Origin: Methylomonas sp.
Lineage (GTDB): Bacteria > Pseudomonadota > Gammaproteobacteria > Methylococcales > Methylomonadaceae
Direction of reading: 5' to 3'
Length of the DNA: 64,000 nucleotides
Assembly (NCBI GenBank): GCA_002928965.1
Contig: PERU01000016.1
Location: 1 to 64,000 of the forward strand
Shown: piece after piece, positions 26,102 to 35,819 of the stretch
Position numbering within the stretch: the first letter of the stretch is position 1
How the letters are laid out: each line of letters starts with the position of its first letter
Notes under the pieces: generated by a model
Told to the model about the DNA's origin: nothing
The model's input: the letters and a program-made list of their open reading frames with translations, nothing else
Databases searched by the model: none
Position numbers and translations under genes: made by a program

Positions 26102-27721
26102 ATGCAAAAATTCGGTACTTCATTTGGGCTGGCGTTAGCGCTGCATATCACTATATTGCTACTATTTGGTTTGAGCTTTGCGTCGGATCCGGAGCAGGCG
26201 CAATCTCAAGCAGCACCCGAAATCATAGAAGCCACCATCCTGGATGGTGCCGATATTCAGGCGGAAGCGGATAGGCTGCAAAAAGCTGAAATGGCCAATC
26301 AACAAGCCCAGCAACGTCAGCATGAACAACAGGAAAAGGCCGAAAAAGCCGAGCAACAGGCAAAAGAACAGGCTAGAAAACAAAAGTTGCTGGATGAGAG
26401 AAAAGCCTTGGAACTGGCTGAAAAGCAGAAACAGCAAGCCTTGGAAGAACAAAAAAAGCAGGAACAATTAGCAATTCAGCGTAAGCAGGAACAGGAGAAG
26501 CTGCAAGAGGCAAAAGAAAAGCGCTTGCAGGAAGAAGCAAAAGCCAAGCAAGTAGCCGAACAGCAAAAACAGCTTGAAGCGAACAAATTGGCGCAAGAGA
26601 AAAAACAGCAGGAACAAAAGGCTCTGGAGCAGAAGAAACTGCAAGAGCAAAAAGCAGCTGAAGAAAAACAAATAGCAGAAACAAAAGCGAAGGCAGAACA
26701 GCAAAAACAGGCAACAGAACAAAAAGCTAAAGCTGAGGCCGAAAAACAGGCGGCAGTCGCGGCGGATAAAGCAAAAAAACAGGCAGAAACCGAGGCCAAA
26801 CAGAAAGTCGAAAAAGAAAAGCTGTTAGCGGCGCAACGCGCTGAAAAAATTAAGCAGGAAACCGCTGAAAAGTTGGAAAAAGAACAGCAAGCTAAACAGG
26901 CTGCCGCCCAAGCTGAAAAGGCACGTCAGCAAGAGGCTGCCGCAGCTAAAGCCGAACAAGCCAAAAAACAGGCTGCCGAAGCAAATGCAAAGGCAGAAAA
27001 AGAAAAACGATTGGCTGCAGAATCAGCTGAAAAAGAACGTCAGGTTGCTGCAGCAAAAGCTAAGGCAGATCAGGAAAAACAGCAAGCAGCAGCTGAAGCC
27101 AAGGCCAAAGCGGATAAAGAAAAACAATTAGCTGCGGAAAAGGCTGAGAAAGACCGACAAGCCAAATTATCCGCTGAAAAGGCCGAAAAAGACCGTCAGG
27201 CTGCGGAAACTGCCAAGGCAAAGGCGGCTGCAGATGCCAAAGCCAAGGCTGATGCGGAAGCAAAGTCCAGAGCGGAAGCTGATGCCAAAGCAAAAGCCGA
27301 GAAAGAACGTTTAGCCGCTGAAGCGGCTGCCAAGGCTAAAGTAGAGCAAGAAAGGCAAGCGGCGGAAGCCGCAGCAGCAAGAGCCGAACAGGAAAGACAG
27401 GCTGCAGCAGCGGCTTCCGCTAAAGCTGCCGCAGATAAACAGGCGGTTGATTCTGTTAAACAGCTTATCGCTCGCAGGGTGGAAGGTGCGTGGACTCGGC
27501 CAATGAATGCAACGCAAGGTTTGAGATGTACAATTCAGGTAAAATTGCTTGCAACCGGCGAGGTCATGGATGCGAGGGTAGTGAGTAGTAGTGGTGACGA
27601 TATTTTCGATCGTTCAGCCGAAAATGCGGTCAGAAAAGCCTCTCCTTTACCGGTCCCTGAGGATAAGGCGTTGTTTAACCAAGAGTTTAGGGTTTTCTCT
27701 TTTGTATTTAAACCGGAATAA
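26102..27721 (+). CDS. tolA: Tol-Pal system protein TolA, long coiled-coil form
   Basis: Spans the periplasm and links the TolQR motor to Pal and TolB. A single membrane helix lies near 8-26. From about 60 to 445 the protein is a nearly continuous Lys/Glu/Ala/Gln-rich helix, with repeats such as AEKERQAAEAAAKAK. The C-terminal domain (about 448-539) has the TolA signature RVEGAWTRPMNATQG and a GEVMDARVVSSSGD strand. At 539 residues it is clearly longer than the E. coli protein (421), all in the helical spacer. The low-complexity DNA makes long antisense frames that are not genes. Confidence 0.92.
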   Translation: MQKFGTSFGLALALHITILLLFGLSFASDPEQAQSQAAPEIIEATILDGADIQAEADRLQKAEMANQQAQQRQHEQQEKAEKAEQQAKEQARKQKLLDERKALELAEKQKQQALEEQKKQEQLAIQRKQEQEKLQEAKEKRLQEEAKAKQVAEQQKQLEANKLAQEKKQQEQKALEQKKLQEQKAAEEKQIAETKAKAEQQKQATEQKAKAEAEKQAAVAADKAKKQAETEAKQKVEKEKLLAAQRAEKIKQETAEKLEKEQQAKQAAAQAEKARQQEAAAAKAEQAKKQAAEANAKAEKEKRLAAESAEKERQVAAAKAKADQEKQQAAAEAKAKADKEKQLAAEKAEKDRQAKLSAEKAEKDRQAAETAKAKAAADAKAKADAEAKSRAEADAKAKAEKERLAAEAAAKAKVEQERQAAEAAAARAEQERQAAAAASAKAAADKQAVDSVKQLIARRVEGAWTRPMNATQGLRCTIQVKLLATGEVMDARVVSSSGDDIFDRSAENAVRKASPLPVPEDKALFNQEFRVFSFVFKPE

Positions 27722-27739
27722 TTAGCACGGAACCAACAC

Positions 27740-29023
27740 ATGAGTTTAGTAACCAGAATTGTCTTCTTTAGTTTGTTTGTCACGCTGCTTTCGGTGGCTC
27801 AAGCGGAAGGTTTGACTATTGAAATCACCAAAGGCTCGCAAACTGCTGTGCCAATAGCGATTGTGCCTTTTGGCCAACAAGGTGCAATCGGTAACGTGAA
27901 ACTGTCCGATGTGATCAGTTCTGACTTGGGTGGCAGCGGGTTTTTCAAAGCCTTGGCCGAAGAGGATATGCTGACCAAGCCGACCGAGCCAGAAAAAGTC
28001 AATTTTAGGGATTGGCAGGCCTTGGGTCAGGATTACATGGTTGTCGGTCAAGTGCAGGGCAATGGTGGAAGTTTTAACCTCCAGTTTCATTTGTTCAATG
28101 TGCATAATGGTCAACTGCTGATGGGCTATAAAATGACCGTCGGCCAGCATGAATTACGCCGTGCAGCCCATCACATCAGCGATTTGATCTATGAAAAACT
28201 GACCGGGCGCAAAGGGGCTTTTAATACCCGCATAGCCTATGTCACCACCAGTTCGCGTGGTAATGGCAAGCAATTCATGTTGCAAGTGGCGGACGCCGAT
28301 GGATATAACCCTAGAACCATTGCAGAATCGCCAGAACCCATCATGGCCCCTACTTGGTCACCAGATGGGTCACGAATAGCCTATGTTTCATTTCATACCA
28401 AACGTTCCGAGATTTTTGTACAAACTTTGGCCACTGGGCAACGTGAAAGTGTGTCGTCTTTTCCCGGTATCAACGGCGCCCCCGCTTTTTCGCCGGACGG
28501 TAACCGCTTAGCCATCACCTTGTCTAAAGATGGCAGTCCGGATGTGTATGTATTAAATTTGAGTAATCGGGGCTTAACCCGATTGACAGCCGGTTTATCC
28601 ATCGACACCGAGCCAGCTTGGTCGCCGGATGGCAGCACCATTGTGTTTACCTCTGATCAAGGGGGTAAGCCTCAGCTTTATACAGTGCCCAGCTCAGGCG
28701 GTAAAGCCACGCGCTTGACCTTCCAAGGCGATTATAATGCCAGGGGACGCTTTTCAGCCGATGGCAGAAGCTTGGCGATGGTTAACGGTAACGGTGGTAG
28801 ATACCGGATCGCTGTCATGGATATGGCTTCACGTACTGTGAATGTGTTGAGTGAAGGCAATCTGGACGAGTCGCCCAGCTTTGCACCAAATGGCAGTATG
28901 ATTTTGTTTGCGGCTAATAAGGGCGGTAGATCGGTTTTATCTGTTGTGTCCACCGATGGTGCGATGCAACAAAAACTGGATTTTCAAAGCGGCGGTGTGC
29001 GTGAGCCAGCTTGGGCACCTTGA
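27740..29023 (+). CDS. tolB: Tol-Pal system periplasmic protein TolB
   Basis: A 427-residue periplasmic protein that binds Pal and the TolA system. A Sec signal peptide ends near residue 22 (SVAQA). The N-terminal domain contains the IAIVPFG motif. A six-bladed WD40-like beta propeller follows (about 195-427), with repeated PxWSPDGSRIAY-type motifs such as PTWSPDGSRIAYVS, PAFSPDGNRLAI and PAWSPDGSTIVFTS. It is 18 bases after tolA. Confidence 0.96.
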   Translation: MSLVTRIVFFSLFVTLLSVAQAEGLTIEITKGSQTAVPIAIVPFGQQGAIGNVKLSDVISSDLGGSGFFKALAEEDMLTKPTEPEKVNFRDWQALGQDYMVVGQVQGNGGSFNLQFHLFNVHNGQLLMGYKMTVGQHELRRAAHHISDLIYEKLTGRKGAFNTRIAYVTTSSRGNGKQFMLQVADADGYNPRTIAESPEPIMAPTWSPDGSRIAYVSFHTKRSEIFVQTLATGQRESVSSFPGINGAPAFSPDGNRLAITLSKDGSPDVYVLNLSNRGLTRLTAGLSIDTEPAWSPDGSTIVFTSDQGGKPQLYTVPSSGGKATRLTFQGDYNARGRFSADGRSLAMVNGNGGRYRIAVMDMASRTVNVLSEGNLDESPSFAPNGSMILFAANKGGRSVLSVVSTDGAMQQKLDFQSGGVREPAWAP

Positions 29024-29072
29024 TAGCTAATCATAATTTTTTTGTTTGACTTTAAATTTTTGGAGAATATGT

Positions 29073-29642
29073 ATGAAATTTAATAAAACCTATTTGGTTT
29101 TGGCAATGATGGCGGTTATGGCTACGGGGTGTAGTTCAACGGAAGAAGAGGGCGCCTTGGCAGACGGCAGTCAAGCGGGTACCGATGCATCCACCAGCGG
29201 TTATAACGATGGATCAATGTCCGGCAGTCAGTTTGGTTCGGGTAGTGGTTATAACTCGGGATCTGGTATGGCTTCGAATTTGGGTCCTGAGTTCAGCGAT
29301 CCTAACAATCCTTTATCAAAACAAACCATTTACTTCGAACTGGATAGCAGCCAAGTCAAACAAGAATACGTGTCTGTAGTTGCCGCGCATGCGCAATATT
29401 TGGCTTCACATCCTAACCAGCATGTCATATTGAGCGGGCACGCTGATGAAAGAGGCTCAAGCGAATACAACATCGCTTTGGGTGAGCAACGTGCTAAATC
29501 TGTTGAACGTATGATGCGTTCGCAGGGTGTTACCGGTGGTCAATTGGAAGTCGTCAGCTATGGAGAAGAAAAGCCGGCTGTATCAGGTAGTGGTGAATCC
29601 GCGTGGTCAATGAACCGCCGTGTTGAAGTAGGCTATCAATGA
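29073..29642 (+). CDS. pal: Peptidoglycan-associated lipoprotein Pal
   Basis: Outer-membrane lipoprotein that ties the membrane to peptidoglycan. The lipobox is MATGC with lipidated Cys20. A Gly/Ser-rich linker (about 35-75) leads to an OmpA-like domain with TIYFELDSSQVK, the peptidoglycan-binding LSGHADERGSSEYNIALGEQRA block and the YGEEKPA motif. The start at 29073 is chosen because it follows a GGAG ribosome site and gives a proper lipoprotein signal; a longer frame from 29046 does not. The stop overlaps cpoB by 4 bp. Confidence 0.96.
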   Translation: MKFNKTYLVLAMMAVMATGCSSTEEEGALADGSQAGTDASTSGYNDGSMSGSQFGSGSGYNSGSGMASNLGPEFSDPNNPLSKQTIYFELDSSQVKQEYVSVVAAHAQYLASHPNQHVILSGHADERGSSEYNIALGEQRAKSVERMMRSQGVTGGQLEVVSYGEEKPAVSGSGESAWSMNRRVEVGYQ

Positions 29643-30523
29643 GAAAAACTGCACTTTTGATGATGTGTGCTGGCTTGGGTGTTGGTACCCTGGCTGGCGC
29701 TGCACCTGTCAATGATTCCGGATATCAGGGGAATGTGAGCTATGGGGCGCCCGCTGCGGGTACTGATAGCGCCATCTTTGAAATGCTGGGCAGGCTGGAG
29801 CAGTTGCAATCAGAAGTGCAGCAATTAAGAGGCATGGTGGAAGAGCAGTCGCAAACCATTGCGGATTTGGAGCGTAAACAAACTCACATGTATTCGGATC
29901 TGGATGACCGGATTCAGTTGTTGAGTTCACCGGGTCAAGCAGCCGGGGTTGCTGCGCCGGTAGTCGCTGCAGCCAGCGCGAGTCAGGATCAGGCTGCAGT
30001 AGCCCAGGCTCCAGTTCCGACGCCTGCAGCAACAGCATCTCCCCCGCCCGTGGTGATTGCCTCGCCAGCTGTTGTGGCTCCTGCGTCACCTGCGCCAATT
30101 GCTGATACCAAGCAGCCTGAACCACCACAATCGGTAGTTGTAAAAGCTAGCGAAAAGGAGCGTTATCAGGAAGCCTATGAAACGTTGAGAAATGGTCATA
30201 ATGCCAAAGCCATTCAAATGTTTGAAGGCTTGCAAGCCGACCATCCAAAAGGTGAGCTAAGCGATAACACCCAATATTGGTTGGGCGAAGCCTATAAAAT
30301 CAATCGTGAACATGACAAGGCGCGCGCGGCATTTAACAAAGTGGTCAGTCAGTATCCCAACAGCGCTAAAGTGCCGGATGCCTTGTTAAAATTGGGTTAT
30401 ATTGAATTCGACCAACAGAATTTAGCCAAGGCGCGTGATTATTTTTCACGCATCACAACCAGTTACCCAGAGACGACGGCTGCGCACTTGGCTAGCAAAA
30501 AACTGGCTCAAATGCCGCAGTAA
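29639..30523 (+). CDS. cpoB: Cell division coordinator CpoB (YbgF)
   Basis: Periplasmic protein that couples the Tol machine with peptidoglycan synthesis during division. Of 294 residues, a signal peptide occupies about 1-20, a trimerising coiled coil about 45-90 (MLGRLEQLQSEVQQLRGMVEEQ), then an Ala/Pro/Val-rich linker of about 75 residues, and a C-terminal TPR domain (about 175-294) with YQEAYETLRNGHNAKAI, YWLGEAYKINR and ALLKLGYIEFD motifs. The linker is longer than in E. coli. The start overlaps the pal stop, and it is the last gene of the tol-pal unit. Confidence 0.92.
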   Translation: MRKTALLMMCAGLGVGTLAGAAPVNDSGYQGNVSYGAPAAGTDSAIFEMLGRLEQLQSEVQQLRGMVEEQSQTIADLERKQTHMYSDLDDRIQLLSSPGQAAGVAAPVVAAASASQDQAAVAQAPVPTPAATASPPPVVIASPAVVAPASPAPIADTKQPEPPQSVVVKASEKERYQEAYETLRNGHNAKAIQMFEGLQADHPKGELSDNTQYWLGEAYKINREHDKARAAFNKVVSQYPNSAKVPDALLKLGYIEFDQQNLAKARDYFSRITTSYPETTAAHLASKKLAQMPQ

Positions 30524-30531
30524 GATAGCGA

Positions 30532-31176
30532 ATGGATTTATCGCTGCGCATTACCGAAATTTTCTATTCCTTACAGGGTGAAACCAACACGGTAGGCCTG
30601 CCTACTGTGTTCATTCGTTTGACAGGTTGTCCGTTGCGCTGTAGTTATTGTGATACTGCCTATGCTTTTACCGGTGGCGAGAAACAAACCCTGCAAAACA
30701 TCATTCAAAAAGTAAAAAGCTACTCTACTACCTATGTAACCGTCACAGGCGGCGAACCTTTGGCGCAGCCAGCCTGCAATGCATTGATGGTTGAGTTGTT
30801 GAACGCAGGCTATCAAGTTTCACTGGAAACCAGTGGTGCTTTGGATGTTTCCGGCGTTGATTCACGCGTGGTCAAGGTAATGGATCTTAAAACCCCCAGT
30901 TCGGCGGAAATGCAGCGTAATCTTTACACGAATGTCGAATATCTGAACGCGCATGATCAAGTCAAATTTGTCATTGCCGATGATGCTGATTACCAATGGT
31001 CAAAGCAGCAACTCACTGAACATGCGTTGACACAACGATGCCAAGTCTTGTTTTCTCCAGTGATGGGCGTCATGTCGCCAACCGCGTTGGCCGATAAAAT
31101 TCTGGCTGATCAATTACCGGTCCGTTTTCAAATTCAATTGCACAAATATCTTTGGGATGATGTACGAGGAAAATAA
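30532..31176 (+). CDS. queE: 7-carboxy-7-deazaguanine synthase
   Basis: Radical-SAM enzyme that contracts carboxytetrahydropterin to 7-carboxy-7-deazaguanine on the way to queuosine in tRNA. The 214-residue protein begins [13 protein letters not shown], has the cluster motif CPLRCSYC (C-x3-C-x2-C) near residue 33, and [11 protein letters not shown] near 80. It follows cpoB by 8 bases and its last 20 bases overlap queC, so both steps are translationally linked. Confidence 0.94.
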   Translation: MDLSLRITEIFYSLQGETNTVGLPTVFIRLTGCPLRCSYCDTAYAFTGGEKQTLQNIIQKVKSYSTTYVTVTGGEPLAQPACNALMVELLNAGYQVSLETSGALDVSGVDSRVVKVMDLKTPSSAEMQRNLYTNVEYLNAHDQVKFVIADDADYQWSKQQLTEHALTQRCQVLFSPVMGVMSPTALADKILADQLPVRFQIQLHKYLWDDVRGK

Positions 31177-31870
31177 GCTTAAGACCGCAAATGGCGGTCA
31201 GCAAAAAAATGCCATTATTTTGTTGTCGGGAGGATTGGATTCCATCACCGTTTTGGCGCATGCCAGACAGCAAGGTTATGGCTGCTATGCTTTGAGCTTT
31301 AATTACGGGCAAAGGCACAATGCCGAATTGGTAGCAGCGAAGAAAATTGCTGAAAAGTATCAGGTTTTGGAGCATAAAATACTCCAGTTAGGCTTGGATA
31401 GCATTGGTGGTTCTGCATTGACTGATGACCATATTGCGGTCCCGCAGTCTCCGCAAACAGGCATTCCTGTAACGTATGTACCGGCTCGCAATACAATTTT
31501 TTTGTCTTTGGCTTTAGGCTGGGCAGAAGTGCTGGGTGTTTCGGACGTATTTATGGGGGTTAACGCAGTAGACTATTCGGGGTATCCTGACTGTCGCCCG
31601 GAGTTTATTAAGGCCTTTCAAGTCATGGCTAATCTGGCTACAAAAGCGGCAGTAGAAGGCCATGAAATCAGGATTCACACCCCGCTGATCAATTTGAGTA
31701 AAGCCGAAATTATTGAACTTGGCCTAACGCTAGGTGTGGATTATGCCACCACCGTTTCCTGTTATTCGGCTGATGTCCAGGGTAAGGCATGTGGGCGTTG
31801 CGATGCTTGTCGCCTACGTCAAGCAGGATTTGCTGAATTGGGGGTTGCTGATCCAACCTGTTATCAATAA
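31157..31870 (+). CDS. queC: 7-cyano-7-deazaguanine synthase
   Basis: Converts the carboxy product of QueE to preQ0 using ATP and ammonia. The PP-loop SGGLDS is near residue 24, NYGQRH near 50, a [10 protein letters not shown] segment near 110, and the zinc site CxxxxxxxxCGRCDAC near 202-219. Length of 237 is normal. The ATG at 31157, or the next one at 31160, both fit inside the queE overlap. The flanking RecF-independent queD and queF genes are not in this window. Confidence 0.95.
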   Translation: MMYEENKLKTANGGQQKNAIILLSGGLDSITVLAHARQQGYGCYALSFNYGQRHNAELVAAKKIAEKYQVLEHKILQLGLDSIGGSALTDDHIAVPQSPQTGIPVTYVPARNTIFLSLALGWAEVLGVSDVFMGVNAVDYSGYPDCRPEFIKAFQVMANLATKAAVEGHEIRIHTPLINLSKAEIIELGLTLGVDYATTVSCYSADVQGKACGRCDACRLRQAGFAELGVADPTCYQ

Positions 31871-31961
31871 CGCAATTTTGAGTTAAACAATGCAAGGATC
31901 TGGGTTGTAGTTTATGCTAACTATTCTATGACACTGCACCGTTCACCGAGAGTCCAGTATT

Positions 31962-32576
31962 ATGCATGTGAGCCAACATAAATCTCAGTTTGTCGCCGTT
32001 GCGTCGATTGCCGCAGAGTTAAGTGCTGTAATGGAGGTTGCAAAAGAAATTTCCCTCGCAGCGGCCAATGCCAAAGCCATTGCTTTCAGAGCAGGGGAAA
32101 AAGCTAAGGGATTTCAACCGATTACTGATTTTATTAATGAACTGGCAAAAGAAACCATCGAGCTGGTCAATAATATCAACGAACACGCTCTTAAATTGTA
32201 TCGCTTGACTGTTATCGAATATCGGATGTCAGAAGCTTGCAGACGTTTTGAATCCGTAGCAGTGCGTTCTGCAAACGCCACTTACGCGACCACACTTAAA
32301 CAATCTTTAGACAATGCCCGGCAGCGTCGGAATGATTGTCAACGACAATTTGCCCGGCACGTTTCGGAATTGTTGGCGCAGCTGGCGGATGTGATGCATC
32401 CGGCCAGAGCTGCGCGAGTGATTGCCGCCAACTCGCGTATTGAAGCGTCCCAGGCCGGAGAATATCTCCAAAGCTTACAAGCTGTGGCAGAGAGCGTAGA
32501 CAATGCAGCACAAATCATCCACGACAAGGTGCACAAATGTCGCAGCGCCTTAAGTGTGATCAATACTGACGAGTAA
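31962..32576 (+). CDS. Soluble chemoreceptor-like (MCP signalling domain) helical protein
   Basis: A 204-residue all-helical protein without signal peptide or membrane helix. Two stretches resemble the hairpin tip of methyl-accepting chemotaxis proteins: EISLAAANAKAIAFRAGEKAKGF (29-51) and AANSRIEASQAGEYL (155-169), each followed by an amphipathic helix. In true receptors this tip (NAAIEAARAGExGRGFAVVA) binds CheA and CheW. Here the residues are altered, so it is either a degenerate receptor fragment or a short adaptor. The next gene encodes an ODP-like diiron protein 42 bases downstream, so the two probably form an operon and an oxygen-sensing pair. The family itself I cannot name. Confidence 0.65.
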   Translation: MHVSQHKSQFVAVASIAAELSAVMEVAKEISLAAANAKAIAFRAGEKAKGFQPITDFINELAKETIELVNNINEHALKLYRLTVIEYRMSEACRRFESVAVRSANATYATTLKQSLDNARQRRNDCQRQFARHVSELLAQLADVMHPARAARVIAANSRIEASQAGEYLQSLQAVAESVDNAAQIIHDKVHKCRSALSVINTDE

Positions 32577-32618
32577 TTCTCGGCTCATCGAAAATTAAGT
32601 AAAGAGGCGAAGTCATCC

Positions 32619-33347
32619 ATGAAAATGACCAAAATTTATGAGGGTAACTATCAGTGGATCATGTATGGTCGCGACCCGAATAAACCCGATAAAATTATCG
32701 ACACCAATCAATATGTAGTGCGCACGGCTAATCGTTGTCTGTTGATCGATCCCGGTGGGGTTGAGCTGTTTGCTCCCATGCTGGCTGCGGTATTGCATCA
32801 TGCGCCGGTGGATGAAATTACTGATTTGTTCGCCTCACACCAGGACCCGGATATTATTTCTTCATTAGGTTTATGGGATCAGGCGTTGCCACATGCCAAG
32901 TTGCATGCAGCTGGCTTATGGGAAGGTTTTTTACGTCATTTTGGTTGCGATAGCATTCAGTATGTGCCGATTCAGGATAACGGTGGCGTAATTAATTTAG
33001 GTAGTGTTGAATTGCAAATTATTCCAGCCCACTATCTACATTCATCAGCAAATTTCAATATTTATGACCCGCAGGCTAAAATTTTGTTTTCGGGTGACAT
33101 TGGCGCAGCATTGGAATCACCGGATGCGCCGGTATTTGTGGATAATTTTGATGCCCATATCGAGAAAATGCGTTATTTCCATCAGCGCTGGATGCCGTCC
33201 AATCAAGCTAAACGGGCTTGGGTTGAGCGAGTGCGCAGTCTGGATATTGATATTCTTGCACCCCAGCATGGCCGCATGTTTAAAGGAAATGACGTGAAGC
33301 GGTTTTTGGATTGGTTTGAGTCGCTACAAGTTGGGATTGCCGTATAA
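32619..33347 (+). CDS. ODP-like diiron protein, metallo-beta-lactamase fold
   Basis: A 242-residue protein of the flavodiiron-type metallo-beta-lactamase fold but without a flavodoxin domain. All expected iron ligands are visible: H74, D76 and D78 in SHQDPDI, H138 in IPAHYLH, D160 in FSGD and H217 in PQHGRM. The HQDPD form matches the oxygen-binding diiron proteins (ODP) known from Treponema denticola chemotaxis, where the protein senses oxygen/iron and signals to a soluble chemoreceptor. Start at 32619 follows an AGAGG ribosome site; an ATG two codons later is also possible. Its neighbour at 31962 is receptor-like. Oxygen reduction is an alternative role. Confidence 0.8.
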   Translation: MKMTKIYEGNYQWIMYGRDPNKPDKIIDTNQYVVRTANRCLLIDPGGVELFAPMLAAVLHHAPVDEITDLFASHQDPDIISSLGLWDQALPHAKLHAAGLWEGFLRHFGCDSIQYVPIQDNGGVINLGSVELQIIPAHYLHSSANFNIYDPQAKILFSGDIGAALESPDAPVFVDNFDAHIEKMRYFHQRWMPSNQAKRAWVERVRSLDIDILAPQHGRMFKGNDVKRFLDWFESLQVGIAV

Positions 33348-33373
33348 AACATACATTTACCGTCAATAGAAGG

Positions 33374-33379
33374 TATAAT
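33374..33379 (+). promoter_or_regulatory. Possible -10 box for miaB
   Basis: A consensus TATAAT lies 72 bases before the miaB ATG, between the ODP gene and the hairpin at 33392. No matching -35 hexamer is seen at 16-18 bases upstream, so this is only a candidate. Confidence 0.3.
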
Positions 33380-33391
33380 CCCGCAAAATTG

Positions 33392-33419
33392 AGCCTCCGT
33401 CGCAAGATGGGGGCTTTTT
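33392..33419 (+). terminator. Terminator-like hairpin before miaB
   Basis: AGCCTCCGTC pairs with GATGGGGGCT (two G-T type mismatches, short loop) and is followed by TTTTT. It can end transcription from the ODP gene 45 bases upstream. If the TATAAT at 33374 is used, it would instead lie in the miaB leader and could attenuate it. Confidence 0.65.
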
Positions 33420-33450
33420 GTTAGAGAGCAGTTGGAGTATCTCATCAAGC

Positions 33451-34833
33451 ATGGCGCAAAAACTTTATATACAAACTAACGGCTGTCAGATGAACGAGTA
33501 CGATTCCGACAAAATGCGGGATGTACTGATGGCCTCACACGGAATGGAGTTGACCGACATTCCTGAACAGGCGGACGTTTTATTGCTGAACACTTGTTCA
33601 ATTCGTGAAAAAGCCCAGGAAAAAGTTTTTTCCGCCGTTGGGCGCTGGAAGAAAATCAAAGATAAACGGCCTGATGTCATTATTGGCGTGGGGGGCTGCG
33701 TAGCCAGCCAGGAAGGCGATGCGATCCAAAAGCGTGCGCCGTATGTGGATATTGTTTTCGGGCCTCAAACCTTGCATCGCTTGCCGGAGTTATTGAATAA
33801 AGCACGCAGTGGTGACAAGCATGTGGTGGATATTTCCTTCCCGGAAATCGAAAAATTCGACAATTTGCCGGAAGCACGTGCAGAAGGTCCTAAAGCCTTT
33901 GTTTCGGTGATGGAAGGCTGCAGCAAGTATTGCACCTATTGTGTTGTACCTTATACGCGTGGTGAAGAAGTCAGTCGACCGCTGAACGATGTGATAGCCG
34001 AGATTGAAAACTTGGCCAGACAGGGTGTAAGAGAAATCAATCTGCTGGGTCAAAATGTCAACGCATACCGTGGTGAAATGGAAGATGGGGATATTGCCAG
34101 TTTTGCATTTTTGCTGCATTGCGTAGCGGCAGTTGACGGTATTGATCGTATCCGTTTCACCACCTCCCATCCCTTGGAATTTACCGACGACATCATTGAT
34201 GCCTATGCGGAGATTCCACAATTGGTTAATCACCTGCATCTGCCAGTTCAAAGCGGCAGTAACCGGATTTTGGCAGAAATGAAACGTGGTCATCAGCGCG
34301 AAGATTACTTGGAAATTATGCGTAAAATCAAGGCTGTACGTCCAGGTATTTCCTTATCATCCGATTTCATCATTGGCTTTCCCGGCGAAACTGATCAAGA
34401 CTTCCAGGATACGATGGCTTTGATCGAAGACGTTGGTTTTGATTTTTCCTACAGTTTCATCTTTAGCGCCAGACCGGGTACGCCAGCCGCCAATTATCCT
34501 GATGATGTCAGTATGGCTGTCAAAGAACAGCGCTTGCAGCAATTAAAGGGGCGCCTCAACGACATGTTCATGGCCATTTCCGAATCAATGATAGGCACGG
34601 TGCAAAGTATTTTGGTCGAAGGTGTATCCAAGAAAAACCCATTGCATCTGACTGGGCGCAGCGAGAATAATCGGGTGGTGAATTTTGCCGCTCATCCGCG
34701 TTTGATTGGGCAATTTGTGGACGTACTGATAACTGAAGCGCTACCGAACTCATTACGTGGACGCATGGTCGAATCATCTGTCGATAAAGTGTTACAAAAT
34801 ATCCCGTTGGACAAAATAAAGGTTGCGTGTTGA
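33451..34833 (+). CDS. miaB: tRNA-2-methylthio-N6-dimethylallyladenosine synthase
   Basis: Radical-SAM methylthiotransferase that completes ms2i6A at position 37 of tRNAs reading U-initial codons. The 460-residue protein has three N-terminal cysteines for one cluster ([30 protein letters not shown]), the radical-SAM CSKYCTYC near residue 155, and a C-terminal TRAM domain. The start at 33451 ([12 protein letters not shown]) is supported by GGAG 18 bases upstream and by family length. It is first of miaB-phoH-ybeY-ybeX. Confidence 0.96.
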   Translation: MAQKLYIQTNGCQMNEYDSDKMRDVLMASHGMELTDIPEQADVLLLNTCSIREKAQEKVFSAVGRWKKIKDKRPDVIIGVGGCVASQEGDAIQKRAPYVDIVFGPQTLHRLPELLNKARSGDKHVVDISFPEIEKFDNLPEARAEGPKAFVSVMEGCSKYCTYCVVPYTRGEEVSRPLNDVIAEIENLARQGVREINLLGQNVNAYRGEMEDGDIASFAFLLHCVAAVDGIDRIRFTTSHPLEFTDDIIDAYAEIPQLVNHLHLPVQSGSNRILAEMKRGHQREDYLEIMRKIKAVRPGISLSSDFIIGFPGETDQDFQDTMALIEDVGFDFSYSFIFSARPGTPAANYPDDVSMAVKEQRLQQLKGRLNDMFMAISESMIGTVQSILVEGVSKKNPLHLTGRSENNRVVNFAAHPRLIGQFVDVLITEALPNSLRGRMVESSVDKVLQNIPLDKIKVAC

Positions 34834-35819
34834 CAGTCGTTCAATTCTCCCAGGAAATCACCCTGCTACCTGCTGACAATCACCGTTTGTCGAATTTTTG
34901 TGGGCAGCTTGATATTCATTTGCGGCAAATCGAACAGCGATTGCAGGTCGATATCGCCAATCGGAGTAATCATTTTAAAATCACCGGTGTGGCAGAAGCA
35001 GTTAAAGCCACCTGCGCGGTGATGCACAAATTATTTGAATTGGCAGGCAAGGAAGAAATAACCCCGGAGCAAGTTCATTTGAGCCTGCAGGATGCCAGCA
35101 TCGATCAATTGTTGAAGGCTGAATCCAGCACCTTCAAGCCGGATGTGGTTGCTATAAAAACCAAGCGTGGCGTGATCAAGGGTAGAGGCGAGAATCAGCA
35201 GGATTATTTGCGTAAAATTGTCACTCACGATATCAACTTTGGGGTGGGGCCTGCGGGTACCGGCAAGACTTTCCTGGCAGTCGCTTGCGCGGTTGAAGCT
35301 TTGCAAAATGAGACCGTAAGACGCATTATTTTGGTTAGACCGGCGGTAGAAGCTGGTGAAAAATTGGGTTTTTTGCCGGGTGACATGGCTCAAAAAGTCG
35401 ATCCCTACTTGCGGCCTTTATATGATGCACTGTATGACATGTTGGGTTTTGAGCGGGTGGAAAAACTGCTGGAGAAAAATGTTATCGAAGTGGCGCCGCT
35501 AGCGTTTATGCGCGGTCGAACTTTGAATGATTCATTTATCATTCTGGATGAGGCGCAAAATACCACCACCGAGCAGATTAAAATGTTTTTGACCAGGGTG
35601 GGCTTTGGTTCAACGGCGGTGATAACCGGCGACGTGACGCAAATCGATTTGCCCAGTGAGAAAATGTCCGGCCTCAAGCATGTATTGAAAGTCTTAAAAG
35701 ACGTGGAAGGGATTAGTTTTACCTTTTTTGGTGTCAGAGATGTGGTCAGGCATCCTTTAGTGCAACGTATTGTGGCCGCATACGACCTTTACGAGCAGGC
35801 ACAAAGCGATAAGTCATGA
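34827..35819 (+). CDS. ybeZ: PhoH-like ATPase (YbeZ)
   Basis: A 330-residue PhoH-family ATPase, the partner of YbeY in ribosome and RNA quality control. The N-terminal half contains a KH-like segment. The ATPase core has Walker [12 protein letters not shown] near residue 140, a [16 protein letters not shown] block near 175, and Walker [12 protein letters not shown] near 240. The GTG at 34827 lies inside the last codons of miaB, a 7-bp overlap. It overlaps ybeY by 4 bp. All motifs are intact. Confidence 0.94.
   Translation: MLTVVQFSQEITLLPADNHRLSNFCGQLDIHLRQIEQRLQVDIANRSNHFKITGVAEAVKATCAVMHKLFELAGKEEITPEQVHLSLQDASIDQLLKAESSTFKPDVVAIKTKRGVIKGRGENQQDYLRKIVTHDINFGVGPAGTGKTFLAVACAVEALQNETVRRIILVRPAVEAGEKLGFLPGDMAQKVDPYLRPLYDALYDMLGFERVEKLLEKNVIEVAPLAFMRGRTLNDSFIILDEAQNTTTEQIKMFLTRVGFGSTAVITGDVTQIDLPSEKMSGLKHVLKVLKDVEGISFTFFGVRDVVRHPLVQRIVAAYDLYEQAQSDKS

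Noticed and set aside
26162-27517. Several long antisense frames across tolA
   Set aside because: They mirror the Lys/Glu/Ala-rich tolA codons and give hydrophobic Phe/Leu/Ser low-complexity sequence with no family likeness.
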